This document shows, piece after piece, positions 1-10,589 of a stretch of 64,000 nt of DNA. The translations under genes and the position numbers were made by a program. Source of the stretch: Argentina anserina (taxonomy: Eukaryota > Streptophyta > Magnoliopsida > Rosales > Rosaceae). Each line of letters starts with the position of its first letter. The first letter of the stretch is position 1. The DNA is taken from assembly GCF_933775445.1 (NCBI RefSeq), contig NC_065873.1, forward strand, positions 29,636,001 to 29,700,000, in the 5' to 3' direction. The notes under the pieces were generated by a model. That model was not told the DNA's origin. It did not search any database and saw only the letters and a list, made by a program, of their open reading frames with translations.

Positions 1-842
1 TTCCCTTACCCCATTAATTACTCACATTTTATTATCTTATTCCATCTATTCGTAGGACTTCACTGCATGAATTTGGAACCAATCAACGACTGCTATATTG
101 CTTTTCTATTTGGGAACTTGAACACAAACAAGGAAAAAAGAAAACAAGAGAGCAAAAAAGGATTGAGCAGTCAAAGAATCAATCTAATTTGAGGAACAAG
201 TTCTAAATTTTCCAACCAAACCTAATCTATGGACATATCATCAGTACAATGTATACCAACCCAATAATGGTGGGTTAACCTACCCCTATTCATCCAATAA
301 ACTGATGGAGAGACATACTGACATACAACAATCACAAAAGCCCAGCCCACTTCCAACTCCACGGCAACGCATCAGTAAATACAGGTTCTGACAAAAGGGA
401 CTACCCTCTACAATCCATGTGTAAATTAGTTTTCCCTATAATGAATTGTATCATAGAATGAATATAATTACAGATGGCGAATCCGAATTAGCATTGGCAA
501 AACAAACCTGCAGGAACATGAAAGAGATGCTTCAGATCAACAGGTGCAAAGTTTCTGGAAAGGGGTTACAAATGCATTTAACAAAGTAATGATGCAAACA
601 TCAGGCCAACACCATATTCAATATACTCAGATAGGACAGGACAGTTCCCATAGGTATGGAATTACAAGTTAATAAGGGCACACCATTGGCTTTTTTATGT
701 AATGGCACATCTTTACAAGTCAATAGCGATTATTACCACCCCTTACTGTGGCTGTGCATTCATGAACAAATACCAACAGAAACTAAGAAACTCAACTGCC
801 ACTAGATATCATTTGGGAGTGGGTGCGAGGCCATGAAATTTA
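1..842. other. 3' flank of LPEAT1, no gene seen
   Basis: No coding exon is recognisable here. The minus-strand LPEAT1 gene ends at 843, so the part next to it is probably its 3' UTR. I could not identify the polyadenylation site. The rest is AT-rich sequence without obvious repeats. Confidence 0.5.
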
Positions 843-3757
843 TCAATCGTCTTTCTGATGCAAAACACTAGGATGGCAATTATTACCATTAAGCGCAGCA
901 TGATATACTCGCTTCTCCGCAAGTCCGATATCCGACAGTGTCATGCTACCCTGTAAACACAAAACACAGATGTAACCAGCAATCTAAAGCTACACTGGCA
1001 TCATATTATCTTTAATGTTGAGCTAATCAAGTCACATGCAAAGATCCTCAGCATATACTCTTTTAGAACTAATACCTCACTGGCCATCAATCTTCTGACA
1101 TTATCAGCATAGAATTTTGGGTCATCCTTTTCTTCTTGTGAAGGGTAATAAACAGGTAACCTTGTGACCTCTATGTGATTTGCAAATTGACAGAGAAGAA
1201 ATATCACATGTCGCACCTGAAATTAAGAGTGAATGAGTGAGTCAAAATAGCATCCCAGAATACTGCATGAGAAAAGATATAATGATATATACATAACTAT
1301 GACTATACAATCCAACATTCTTTTTGAACAGTAGCACTGACTGCAAGTTCTGCTTCAAACCAGTGATTCATTAAACCACTCAAATAACAAACAAACATAC
1401 TACAGAATCCCTCAAGACTTACTGGACAAGGATAATGTGAGATGCATTCAGTAACTTCTCCAAAACCAAAAGTCCATATATTTTGCAATATTAATAAGAA
1501 ACTCACCCCAGATATTGAGTCCCAGGCAGGACTAAATCTCTTGTAAGGATATCTAAGAATTACTGGAAGCACTGGAGCTTTAGCCAAAAATGCTCCTGTC
1601 TTGAATGGCAGAAGAAAGTCCCCATTTGTAGTAGTACCTTCTGTAGAAAGATGAAACATATAATAAACAAAGCTTAACATTAGACAAGCAATTAATTATA
1701 CACATGACAACAAAATGCAGTTCTGCTAGAACATGAATAATAAACTAGTTCCTAAGGAGAAAAAATAGGAACACTTTTGGCTAAAGCAATTAAGAATGAA
1801 GAGATTGCATCAAATCCTACCAGCAAGAGGTCAACACATGTTCCACATACTAATATTCCACTACAAGTTACAACAGGGGAAATAGACTGTGCAAAGTCCT
1901 TATCAGTCTAGAAGTTGAAACAATTCAAACATTCTAGTTGTCATATGAAGTCATGAGTTTTTTTTTTTTTTTTTTGCAGAATGAGATTTCAGATACCAAT
2001 AGGCACTAAATTGATGACGGTATAGTTGTCACATAAAGGTCATTCAATTCATGGGAGAAAGGATTAGTGGTAAAATAAAGTTTTAAGAGAATAACCTGGG
2101 AAAAGCATAATTTGTGGTGCAGATTTATTCTGATGTGCTTCTCGAACTCTATCTGTCACAACACCTGCAAGCCACAGAGCAGGTTCAGACAGGGAATATA
2201 CAGACTACTATTCGATTAAGGATATGTTGAGTATAAGACTTCAAAAAAGAAATTGCCATATGGGATAACCAGTAAAACAAACACAAGATCAGGTTCATCC
2301 AAATAGCATGGAAATGAAACAAGCAAGGATGCTGCATAGATACAGAACCACATGGGGAACATATGGGAGTGCATGAAAACTTTTCTTCGAAGTTAAGCAG
2401 GTTGTTTCAGCATAAATTTTAAACTTTCATCCATTATTCAGTATATCATGTACAAGGTTCATATGATGCAGTTCACTTTATACATAACGTCTGGTAATTA
2501 CACAGATTTTGGTATATCTAACGTCAGCTATTCGGTCCTTAAAATTCCGTGTTAATAATTATAACTGTTCACATTTAAAATTAGCTGGTGCTAACATTCA
2601 CGATGTACAACTTGGATTATCATAAGCTGCCATAACTACTACACACACACACACACACACAAAATCACAACAAATTGCAAAGAAAATTATACCTGCAACA
2701 CCCTTAAAGTTGGATGATTTTGACTCCCGCTGAACATAGACACAACCGAGGCACTTGCTGTCAAAAATATGCATACGAAAATTTGAATTCCCTTTACCTC
2801 CCTTGATACCATAAAATGAACACTCTACATGATACATGAACATCTACTGGCTTGGCGATGACAATCACATGCTTAGCTAACAAAAAAGGACCAAGCAGTT
2901 ACGAATTTTACAAACCTGATGAGGCCAACTAGAGGAAGTTTAGCCACCGATCTCTGCACCAACAAACAAACAAAAATCCAGGATGACACAATTGACAGAA
3001 AAATTCAACTCAATCTTGGCACAGTAATGTGATAAAGCTTAGCACACACCTTAGCAACAAAGCTGGGAAAGGAAGACGACATGTGATACAAGATATCCAA
3101 ATACGATACATGGTTAGATATAATAGCTCCAGGCTTCTCAGCCTCCTCACCCTCCTCCTCTTTCCCCTAATTAAAAATCAAACAACAAATTTTCAGTAAT
3201 TATAACAATTTACAGCTTAATTTTTTACAGAATCACTGAGAGAGAGTTACCTCAGGCTTGGATTGTTCAGCGGAATCAGGTATTCTATAGGTTTCGCTGA
3301 TCCAATAAAACCCTAGAACGAAAAGCATGACTCTGGATAAGGATCGGCCGCACCAGACGATCACCGCGCGCCTCCATCCTCCCATGTGGGCATAATCCTC
3401 CTGCTCGCCCTCGTCCTCGTCTCGATTCGGCGACAATCCAAGCGTGCAAATCCGGCAAATCAAGTAGTAGAACACAAGCAGCGTCATGATGACGACGACG
3501 CGGATGGGGACGAGAGTGACGACCGCGACGCCGAGGAGGAGCTTCTCCTTGAACGACAAGTCGCCGCGCCCCATGGTGCCGTAGGCGTCGCTGCGGACGT
3601 AAGCGGCGCATTTCTTCTCCAGCTCCCGGAGCTCCTCGGCGGAGACGGAGGGGGCCGGGTCGGGCTTGAGGAGCGGGCGGTTATCCTTACCGCCGTCGCC
3701 GCCGCCGGGGGGCTTGGAGGCGGGTTGGGAATTGAGGTCTTTGAGCTCGGACTCCAT
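843..3757 (-). CDS. LPEAT1: Lysophosphatidylethanolamine acyltransferase, LPEAT1-like (8 exons)
   Basis: Exons on the minus strand are 3251-3757, 3050-3166, 2916-2953, 2693-2757, 2096-2164, 1507-1640, 1076-1216 and 843-950. All introns have GT/AG borders and the frame closes at 392 residues, close to the roughly 400 usual for LPEAT1. The family transfers acyl groups from acyl-CoA to lysophospholipids at the endoplasmic reticulum. The acyltransferase motifs are visible: NHVSYLD (H188, D193) in exon 2 and EGTTTNG at about 266-272 across the exon 5/6 border. Two hydrophobic segments lie at about 73-106 and 131-153. The N-terminus MESELKDLNS is the family's usual start. Intron 4 holds an (AC)10 microsatellite at 2641-2660. 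The protein ends QKDD. The identification rests on remembered similarity to Arabidopsis LPEAT1. Confidence 0.93.
2641..2661. repeat. (AC)n microsatellite
   Basis: About ten AC units, located inside LPEAT1 intron 4, about 30 bases downstream (in transcript sense) of the exon 4 donor. Confidence 0.9.
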
Positions 3758-4108
3758 GATTGAAAAGAAATTAGGGGGAGGGAAGGAAGTGTGTGACTAA
3801 TAGTGAAGGGGCATCGAAACGCAGCGTATTGGGGGGGAAGGTGTAGATCTGGGGTTTTATTATATCAAGTGAGTAAAATGGAGAGGGAAACCAAATTGGA
3901 ATGGAATAGGAGAAGCATTGACATTGAGAATTTGAGATTGAAATGATGAGATGCAGCAGCGTGTGGTTTAAGCCATTTAAGGGATTTTTGGGTGCAAACT
4001 GGAAATTCTAGGAGCTGCTAACATATCCGCGTGTCACTGTCGATTATTGTAGAATCAGCACCAACGAAAGAAACCAAATTAATTTTGGATGTAGTTGTCA
4101 CTAATTAT

Positions 4109-4405
4109 CTATTCACCGAGTTCACAACAAAGTTCTAGGAAGCAGTTGGTGACCTTCATATGCTGCACTAAATTTTGTTGAACATTGTAAAACAATTTGA
4201 GAACTAAGAGCTTCCAGTAGTCTCCATTGAGGACATAGTTTTCAGCTATCAAAATAGTGGCACTTCCATACCCTTTTGCATCGGCGAAAATCACATGCCC
4301 TTCACTGTTTCTGAAAGCAAATGCTTCTGATTTTTCTGAAGCAGACATTATTTGGACGAATCCATCAAAATTGATCTCGACAACGTTGTGGTAAGGAAGT
4401 AGTCA
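4109..4405 (-). pseudogene. Fragment of a plant RNase H-like (RVT_3) domain from a LINE-type element
   Basis: The minus strand reads INFDGFV, then about 20 residues on FRNSEGHVIFADAKGYG, then ATILIAENYVL. This is the order of conserved segments in the RNase H domain at the 3' end of plant non-LTR retrotransposons and related domesticated genes: xNFDGS, then RDxxGxxxxAxSKxxG, then AExxAL. The reading frame continues upstream of the first Met without an obvious start. There is no reverse transcriptase next to it and the usual catalytic acidic residues are incomplete, so I call it a relic, not a gene. The family call is by motif pattern only. Confidence 0.6.
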
Positions 4406-4837
4406 TCTTAGTAACAATAGGTTATGAAGCATGTTCAGTCAGTAGCAGTGGCAATCATATCACTAAAGATAATGTCATTCCTTGTCTTTTAAATCTAAAG
4501 ACATGAACACCATTGACTATTTACTATCAATGTCAAGGTTCCAGATATATAGAAAGTTAAAACCAGCCATCGACTAATAGTCTCACATATTAGAAGGATC
4601 TTACTCCATACAGACCATACTTCAATGTAATCATGGTAGGTGCATCAAGGGATATTTGTTCTATGAGGAATGAAGGAGGAAGCGCTCCCCTTTGGGATAA
4701 AGGGATAATATGAATAATGTAAAGGGAGTGATATAATATTTTGGACTGGTTATTTAGGTCTGGGATTGGCTTAAATCGCTTAATGGATATTGACTTAGAT
4801 TTGAATAGGATGTCCTTATAAAATGTCCGGTTAATTT

Positions 4838-4970
4838 ATTATACATCAATGTATGTTATATATCCAACATCCAACGGTTGACAACTGATATTATTTTTCT
4901 AACCCCACTCACAAAACAATATCAATCGTTGGATGTGAGATGTATAACATACATTGATATATACTAGAAT
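4838..4970. mobile_element. Small hairpin MITE, copy 1
   Basis: A palindromic element of about 130 bp. The left arm starts TATACATCAATGTATGTTAT and the right arm ends with its near-exact reverse complement, with a further inverted match (catccaacg / cgttggatg) inside. A second, right-truncated copy lies at about 46397-46520 in the calcium uniporter intron; the two share the central TTTTTCT...CACTCACAAAACAATATC block. It has no coding capacity. I could not fix the target duplication. Confidence 0.75.
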
Positions 4971-5114
4971 TTTCTTAAAATGTCAGTGGTTTTACTAGGA
5001 GGATAATGAGAATTGGGGCAGTAACTACAAATAACAACAGTTGCAGCATAAAAGTCACTCCAGATATACTCTATCAAACAAACACAAGCTCCATCCTTGA
5101 CTCACAATTAAGGC

Positions 5115-5206
5115 TTCTGATTAGTTGACATTGTACCAAGTACTCTGAGCAATTGATCAATTCTGATTAGTTGACATTGTATCAAGTACTATGAGCAATT
5201 GATCCA
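5115..5206. repeat. 46-bp tandem duplication
   Basis: Two adjacent 46-bp units, each beginning ttctgattagttgacattg and ending gagcaattgatc, differ at a few positions. Non-coding. Confidence 0.85.
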
Positions 5207-5435
5207 TTGACCTGACAGTAATCAATCGCATACATTAAACTGCTGAAAATAAAGAAATTCTTATTAAACCACTGTATTTCTCATCCTATAACTACCTAGT
5301 TTTATTCCTGAGAAATGTTATAATCTAAAGCTGTAACAACCTCTTCAGGTGTGGATTCCACATGTATCTCCTAACAGTAACAGTATAACAGTTCTCAATT
5401 CCAGTACCCATACCTCTTTAAAAATGTCACCAAAG

Positions 5436-6209
5436 TCAGCAAGAAACCCAATTCTTATGAGTGCTGATCAATGCCGATAATAGCCCTGCAATCGACACAG
5501 AAAGCGGCCCCAAGAAATGCCCTTTTCCGTCACGAATGTCAGCCACGGCCATTAACGCATCAGCCAAATCCTGAACAACAGAAAACCGCTTCATCAGCTT
5601 CTTCTCAATCAGCTTCCCCAGCCTCTCCTTCTCCTCCTCACACTTGATCCCCCTCGTAATCGCAACTTCAATACTCATCTTCACGCGCTTCTCCTCCTCC
5701 TTAATCCGATTTAAATCCCTCATTTTCAGGGAAACACTCCCTAAATACCCGACGAACTCGGCCCACGCGCTCATCAGCCCCAGCCTCCGCGCGTGCTTCT
5801 TGTCGATCAGGCCCGATTTGACGAGCCACACGAACTGCTCGACGAAGAAGTAGACGCCCTCGCCGCCGTAGGCGACGATTGAGAGGAAGACGTCCTCGGT
5901 GGAGTCGAAGTGGGAGCTCCGGAGGGCGTTGACGTCTTGGACGAACTTGCCGAGCCGGAAGGCCTTGCGGCTGACGCCAACGCTGGACTCGAAGCTCATG
6001 AGGCGGTGAGTTAGGGTTAGGGTTTCGGGGAGGGCCGACGAGGTGAGTACGATCTTGGCGGCGTATCTGGATATTTTGAGAAGCTTGTCGACGCCATCGC
6101 GTTTTGCTAAGTAGGCTTCTAGGTGGTTCAGGAAATCTTTCTTATTTGGTTTTGATTGGATGATTGGGGTTTCCTTATTTAGTAAGGGAGTCGCTGGTTT
6201 TGGTTCCAT
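5436..6209 (-). CDS. PEX11A: Peroxisomal membrane protein PEX11A-like (single exon)
   Basis: A 257-residue uninterrupted frame. The PEX11 family acts in the peroxisome membrane to elongate and divide peroxisomes. The N-terminal part has KKDFLNHLEAYLAKRDGVDKLLKISRYAAK, an amphipathic PEX11 stretch of which DGVDKLLKI is diagnostic. Next come SSVGVSRKAFRLGKF and YGGEGVYFFVEQ, and the C-terminus HKNWVSC is like Arabidopsis PEX11A. No introns, as in Arabidopsis PEX11A. I chose the start at 6209 (MEPKPATP). The frame is open upstream to an ATG at 6377, but that would translate a GA microsatellite as a Leu-Ser run, which no family member has, so it is probably 5' UTR. A hydrophobic C-terminal segment (GPLSVSIAGLLSALI) precedes the tail. 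Confidence 0.93.
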   Translation of the reverse strand: MEPKPATPLLNKETPIIQSKPNKKDFLNHLEAYLAKRDGVDKLLKISRYAAKIVLTSSALPETLTLTHRLMSFESSVGVSRKAFRLGKFVQDVNALRSSHFDSTEDVFLSIVAYGGEGVYFFVEQFVWLVKSGLIDKKHARRLGLMSAWAEFVGYLGSVSLKMRDLNRIKEEEKRVKMSIEVAITRGIKCEEEKERLGKLIEKKLMKRFSVVQDLADALMAVADIRDGKGHFLGPLSVSIAGLLSALISTHKNWVSC

Positions 6210-6220
6210 CGGAGATGGAG

Positions 6221-6223
<3 letters not shown>

Positions 6224-6263
<40 letters not shown>
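6224..6263. repeat. (GA)n microsatellite in PEX11A 5' leader
   Basis: About twenty GA units starting 15 bases upstream of the PEX11A start codon. On the transcript strand it is a CT-rich leader. Confidence 0.95.
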
Positions 6264-6266
<3 letters not shown>

Positions 6267-6377
6267 TATTAACGACCTCCCTCGGGCGAACGACGCGTTG
6301 CCGCGGGAAGCTGTTGTCCACGTTATTGTTTTGCGTGCCAACGATGGACGAAGCCCACAAGAAATAATTGTACCCAA

Positions 6378-7384
6378 ATTGAAAGCCCGCCAAGGGTTGA
6401 TGCCTCAGTTGAATCTTGTGTTGGCTTTTTTTTTTCCTTTTTTTTTTGGCAAAATAATATTTTGATCTCACTAATAAGGGAGAGTGATCTCACTAATCCG
6501 GGAACATTGGAACATTATGAAACGCCTGCGGTCGTAGGTACTCAACTAACATCTAAGTCTAGCGCAATTATCATGTGAGAGTAGTTAAGACCCAATAACT
6601 CAAGATTTTCTACCTTAAAAGTCCGATAGTATCTTAAATTGAGCTTTATGATGACCCATATTCTCTAATAATTGACACTCCGGCGACATATGTGTTAAGC
6701 ATAATCTCAATACTTAATACTAAACAACTTATCAATTATATGTGTTGTGTATGATTTGCAGGTAAGACGGGTAATAGAGTTATGATCGCTCTATGTTTGT
6801 TGATAAATGTCTCACTAAAGCTCAAACTCTTTCTAAGAAATTCCTGAAGAACACAAGTTATATGCGGGTTGATCACTCAGTATTTACTTCTGCTAGTAAT
6901 TTCTTGTCAATCTCGCAGTTTCACTTTCTAATTGTTGTTGGCTTCAATATGATGTAGGGATTGGAAATGTCGTTGCAGAGAGCTTATGCACGCGGGGTTA
7001 CATTTTAAAGCCCAACTTGAATTGATGATCGAGGGACATTATTCGATCACCATCCTTTACAAAGATGAGCACTTAATTAATCAATTTACACCAGACCACT
7101 TTAATTAGGGGCAACATAGATATAACTCACTTACCACCAAGTGTTCATGTAATTAAACAATTAAAAGCAATACAGTGACTCAGTGAGGAAGTCCTATGCA
7201 TTATCTTTAGTTTAAAGCATGAACAGATGACACATTCCATACAAATCTGAAGTTAAATTAATAATAAACTCGACTCAAGATGAAATGACAAGCAAGCAAG
7301 CTTGCCTTGTGAAACTTCCTTATTATCAGCTTGGGCGACCAGATATCCACCGTTCAGACCTTGGAAGAATAGTAATTGATCTCT
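6378..7384. other. Intergenic between PEX11A and the UGT gene
   Basis: Contains two poly-T runs at about 6427-6448 and the UGT 3' flank. An interrupted open stretch at about 6780-6960 does not match a family I know. No gene called. Confidence 0.5.
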
Positions 7385-8833
7385 TCAAATAGGCGCAGAG
7401 AGATCCTTCCACCGTTTGACCACTCTCGAAAGGGACTCGTAAGAACAACCACCACTATCCAGCGCTTTCGCCGCACTCTCTTGTAGCTTCTTTGCTTTGC
7501 TTCTTATCACCTTCCCTTCTTCACCTTCCATCAGCAACCTCACCACCCTCTCAATCTCCTCCCTCCCAAAAACAGTATCACCGTCACCCCTAACCGGCTT
7601 CACTGCCACTCCAATCTCCTCAGCAAGCATAGTCGCATTGGCCCTTTGCTCAGCGTATAAAGGCCACGCAATGATCGGAACCCCATACGTCATGCTCTCC
7701 AACGACGAGTTCCACCCGCAGTGAGACAAGAACCCTCCGGTGACCCTGTGCCGGAGAAAAGCTACTTGACTGGCCCACGAACGCACAACTACCCCTCTTC
7801 CACGTGTCCTTTCTACGAAATTCTCCGGCAAATAGGCCTTGGGGTCGTTCACATCCCCTCCCACGTTGAAAAACGTTGCTGACGCACTCGCGTCGCTCGG
7901 CTTACGAACCACCCATATGAACCGCTGCTGACTTAGCTCCAGCCCCCAAGCGAACTCGATGACTTGCGCGGCGGTCATAGTCCCGCCGCTGCCTGGCACA
8001 ATGAATAAAACGGAGTCTTCAGGCTGTTGGTCTAGCCAGGCCAGGTATTTAGCGTCAACTTTGGTCACTTCCTCGTGCTCTTTTATCAGCGGTCTGATCG
8101 GGTAAACGGGAGGAGTGAGTATTTTCTGATAGAAAGGGTTTTCTCTGATGGCTTTCAAGGGTACGGGTTCGAGGTCTTCCCATGTGTTCAAGAAAATACC
8201 GGACGCCTCACACAACCGACGAACGTGACCAAAGTAGTATCTGTACTCGTCATTCTTCCGGTTTCGAATCTGGTCGAGCAGGTCTTCAGTTCGGACCGGG
8301 GAGCAACCAGGAACTTTAACCGGTTCAGGTAGATCGATGAACTCACCCTCCACTTCACGGTCCATGGTTGGGTGGTAGAGTGTAAAAGCACAAAAAGCAG
8401 CTGAGGGAGTGAAGAAAGAGTAGACTGGAATAGAGAGTTGTTTGCCAACGTCGAAACCTTGTGTGCAAAATACGTCAATGATGAGGGCTTTAGGCTTTCC
8501 CAGCTGGATCAGGACTGTATCCAAGCACTTGAGGCTTTCCTCTACGATTACGCCGATACGGTGCACGATAAGCATTTCGTCGTTGACTAGGGAGGACACG
8601 TCGGTAGGAGGGAGGTCGACGACGTGGAGACCGGAAGGGAGGGAGGTAGAGTGGAGAAGGTCGGTCTGAGCAGTGGAAGCTTCGGTGGTGATGTTAACGA
8701 AGCTGACGCGGAAGCCGTGGTGGACAACGAGGCGCTTTGCGAACTCAAGGAGTGGTATGATGTGCCCCATTCCAGGGCTGGGGAGGACGGCACCATGGTG
8801 TTCATTCAGGCTATAGGATTCAGCTAAAACCAT
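7385..8833 (-). CDS. UDP-glycosyltransferase, UGT72-like (single exon)
   Basis: A 482-residue GT1 enzyme that would move a sugar from UDP-sugar to a small phenolic acceptor in the cytosol. The N-terminal LPSPGMGHIIPLLEFAKRL carries the catalytic His (H24), and ALIIDVF carries the partner Asp (D120). The 44-residue PSPG box spans 353-396, with H362, HCGWNS (371-376), E379 and the final EQ (395-396) all in place. The block PGCxPV...RKNDxY and the PPVYPxxPL linker are typical of UGT72 (hydroquinone/monolignol glucosyltransferases). Two oddities: the PSPG box starts WASQ where WAPQ is usual, and the loop usually reading VSFGSGGT reads IVPGSGGT (residues 278-285). The true substrate cannot be read from sequence. 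No introns; the frame is clean. Confidence 0.9.
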   Translation of the reverse strand: MVLAESYSLNEHHGAVLPSPGMGHIIPLLEFAKRLVVHHGFRVSFVNITTEASTAQTDLLHSTSLPSGLHVVDLPPTDVSSLVNDEMLIVHRIGVIVEESLKCLDTVLIQLGKPKALIIDVFCTQGFDVGKQLSIPVYSFFTPSAAFCAFTLYHPTMDREVEGEFIDLPEPVKVPGCSPVRTEDLLDQIRNRKNDEYRYYFGHVRRLCEASGIFLNTWEDLEPVPLKAIRENPFYQKILTPPVYPIRPLIKEHEEVTKVDAKYLAWLDQQPEDSVLFIVPGSGGTMTAAQVIEFAWGLELSQQRFIWVVRKPSDASASATFFNVGGDVNDPKAYLPENFVERTRGRGVVVRSWASQVAFLRHRVTGGFLSHCGWNSSLESMTYGVPIIAWPLYAEQRANATMLAEEIGVAVKPVRGDGDTVFGREEIERVVRLLMEGEEGKVIRSKAKKLQESAAKALDSGGCSYESLSRVVKRWKDLSAPI

Positions 8834-9291
8834 GCTGAATAGTCGTAACTAGGTTTTCTGATGAGAGTTGATAGAGTAAGGACTCGAAACGAAAGCACAA
8901 AAAAATTGTGTGTTAACAACTCGTTATATCACTTCTAGTTCTATCACTTCTTACATAAGATATAGCTCGATGTAGATTGAGGCTGTAAATATATTGAAGG
9001 TTCAGACTTTTTTTTTTGTTACAATTCAGACTTTTCAGAACTAATTTACCAAATTCTCTGCATTACTGAGGCGCCGATTGCGTGTATCTATCTATAGGAA
9101 TGAGGAAGATATACGGAACTACGGAAGTCATATACAAAACAAATAATATAATCTATTCGATTCCGGGCGGTGACACGACGTTTTTCTCTGCTAGCTGTTC
9201 ATACTCTGAATAATCCAGTCAAATCTCACTAAAATGATCTGGATGATGAATGATTAGGTGATTAATTAAAACAAAAGAATGTTTCAGAGTA
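8834..9291. promoter_or_regulatory. Upstream region of the UGT gene
   Basis: AT-rich flank between the UGT start codon and the MULE target duplication. No element is identified with confidence. Confidence 0.4.
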
Positions 9292-10589
9292 ATTATTCTA
9301 ATATTAAATACTTTTGACTTCAAGTGTAAAAATATCTGTGTCCTTCTAATTTTTAAATTTAATTAGTATATTATTTGATTATTATTTTTTTAACAATTTT
9401 GTCAATTTTATTAGTTGACCGTAAAAAAATTTCGTTAAGTCGTTAAAATATCTATAATGTCCCTAATTCAAATCAATTTTTTTATTCTTTCTTTTCTTCT
9501 ACCTTTTTTTTTTTTAAATTTAATTCATCATATGTGCAATTAAATAAAATAAAATTGTAACCAACACAAATTATCAAATTAATTGTAAACAAGATAAGTA
9601 TCTTGTATTATTGTTGTTTAAGCTTTAGAATTACATTATTATTTATCACGTATCTTTCTTATCATGGTATGAAGGCCCCTTATCTTATTCTATGTTCAGA
9701 GAATGACGATCTTACTCCCTATTAAATTATCTGTAATCTTGCTGAACGCTTGCGAGAACTTGGAGTAGATGTAAAACAAGTAAAATTGAATAGGTCTCCT
9801 CACGTATGTGTGCTTCAAAACTCAAACTTAGAACAAATGATAGTGAATGCATTGCTTGAAAACTTTATTACTAGTAATTGCACTCTGTTTCCGATTATAA
9901 TATAATCTTTTTCGTACGACAAGAGATTTAGTTCCAAGCATTACTTTTTAACCTTTTTTTCTTCCTTTGGTCAGAGCACCAAAGCTTATTGCTAGAAATT
10001 TTGTTAATTTGCTTGTGCAATAAGAGGAGAATTAATAACAATTGCTTAACATCAAGTTGGAAATAAATAATTTGAAACTATTTTGGCATCAAAGTATGGT
10101 TATGAAAGTAGAAGTTTTTCTTGTCTTAGCATTGTAGAAAATAATCAAAATATGTTTGTAAAACATCATAATATAAAGGAAGTTTCTAACTTGTTTGAAT
10201 ATTGGCACTCACATGTCACTTTAGGCATTATCCAATTGATTATAAGATATTTATCTTGTTTACAATTAATTTGATAATTTGTGTTGATTACAATTATATA
10301 TATTTGATAGCACATATGATAAGTTAAATTTAAAAATAAAAAAATAAAAAAAACTAAAAGAGAAAATAAAAAAGGTAGAAGAAAAGAAAAAAAGAAAAAA
10401 CTGATTTTAATTGGGGGTATTCTATACATTTTAACGGCTTAACGGAATTTTTTGACGGTCAACTAACATAATTGACAAAATTTAAAAATAAGAGTTGAAG
10501 GATATACAGATTAAATTTGAAAGTAGAAGGATAAAACTATTTTTACACCTAACGTATAAGGTGTCACAAGTATTTAATACATTATTCTA
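9292..10589. mobile_element. Non-autonomous Mutator-like element (Pack-MULE-like), 1280 bp plus 9-bp TSD
   Basis: The element runs 9301-10580 and is flanked by a perfect 9-bp direct repeat, attattcta, at 9292-9300 and 10581-10589. A 9-bp duplication is the hallmark of MULEs. The two ends are long inverted arms, about 315 bp on the left (9301 to about 9615) and about 340 bp on the right (about 10241-10580). Outermost bases are atattaaatactt at the left and the inverted complement of gtattaaatactt at the right. Inner arm ends share aacaagataa and atcaaattaattgtaaac. The arms are AT-rich and diverged by scattered substitutions and indels. The interior (9616-10240) is unlike the arms and carries a protein-coding gene fragment (see the separate entry). 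No transposase is present. Confidence 0.85.
9675..9905 (+). pseudogene. Captured fragment resembling a plant DUF829/TMEM53-type alpha/beta hydrolase
   Basis: Inside the MULE. The plus strand reads APYLILCSENDDLTPY, a TAA stop at 9723-9725, then IICNLAERLRELGVDVKQVK and RSPHV. I recall this block from DUF829 (TMEM53-like) proteins, roughly PYLxLxSExDxLxPY-Q-xIxxFAxxLxxLGxDVxxVKWxxSPHVGHY. It would span the Asp and the SPHV region of the hydrolase fold. The stop looks like a single change from CAA. After SPHV the similarity fades, although the frame stays open to 9905. No start and no full domain, so it cannot be functional as it stands. The family name is from memory. Confidence 0.6.

Larger units (their letters stand above)
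4406..5435. other. Intergenic, repeat-bearing
   Basis: Between the RNase H relic and PEX11A. It contains a MITE at about 4838-4970 and a two-copy 46-bp tandem repeat at 5115-5206. I see no coding exon. Confidence 0.6.

Noticed and set aside
3386..3763. Plus-strand open frame opposite LPEAT1 exon 1
   Set aside because: Shadow of the GC-rich exon; acidic low-complexity product with no family resemblance.
6210..6377. In-frame N-terminal extension of PEX11A by 56 residues
   Set aside because: It would encode a Leu-Ser run from the GA microsatellite and a sequence unlike any PEX11; the family start is at MEPKP (6209).
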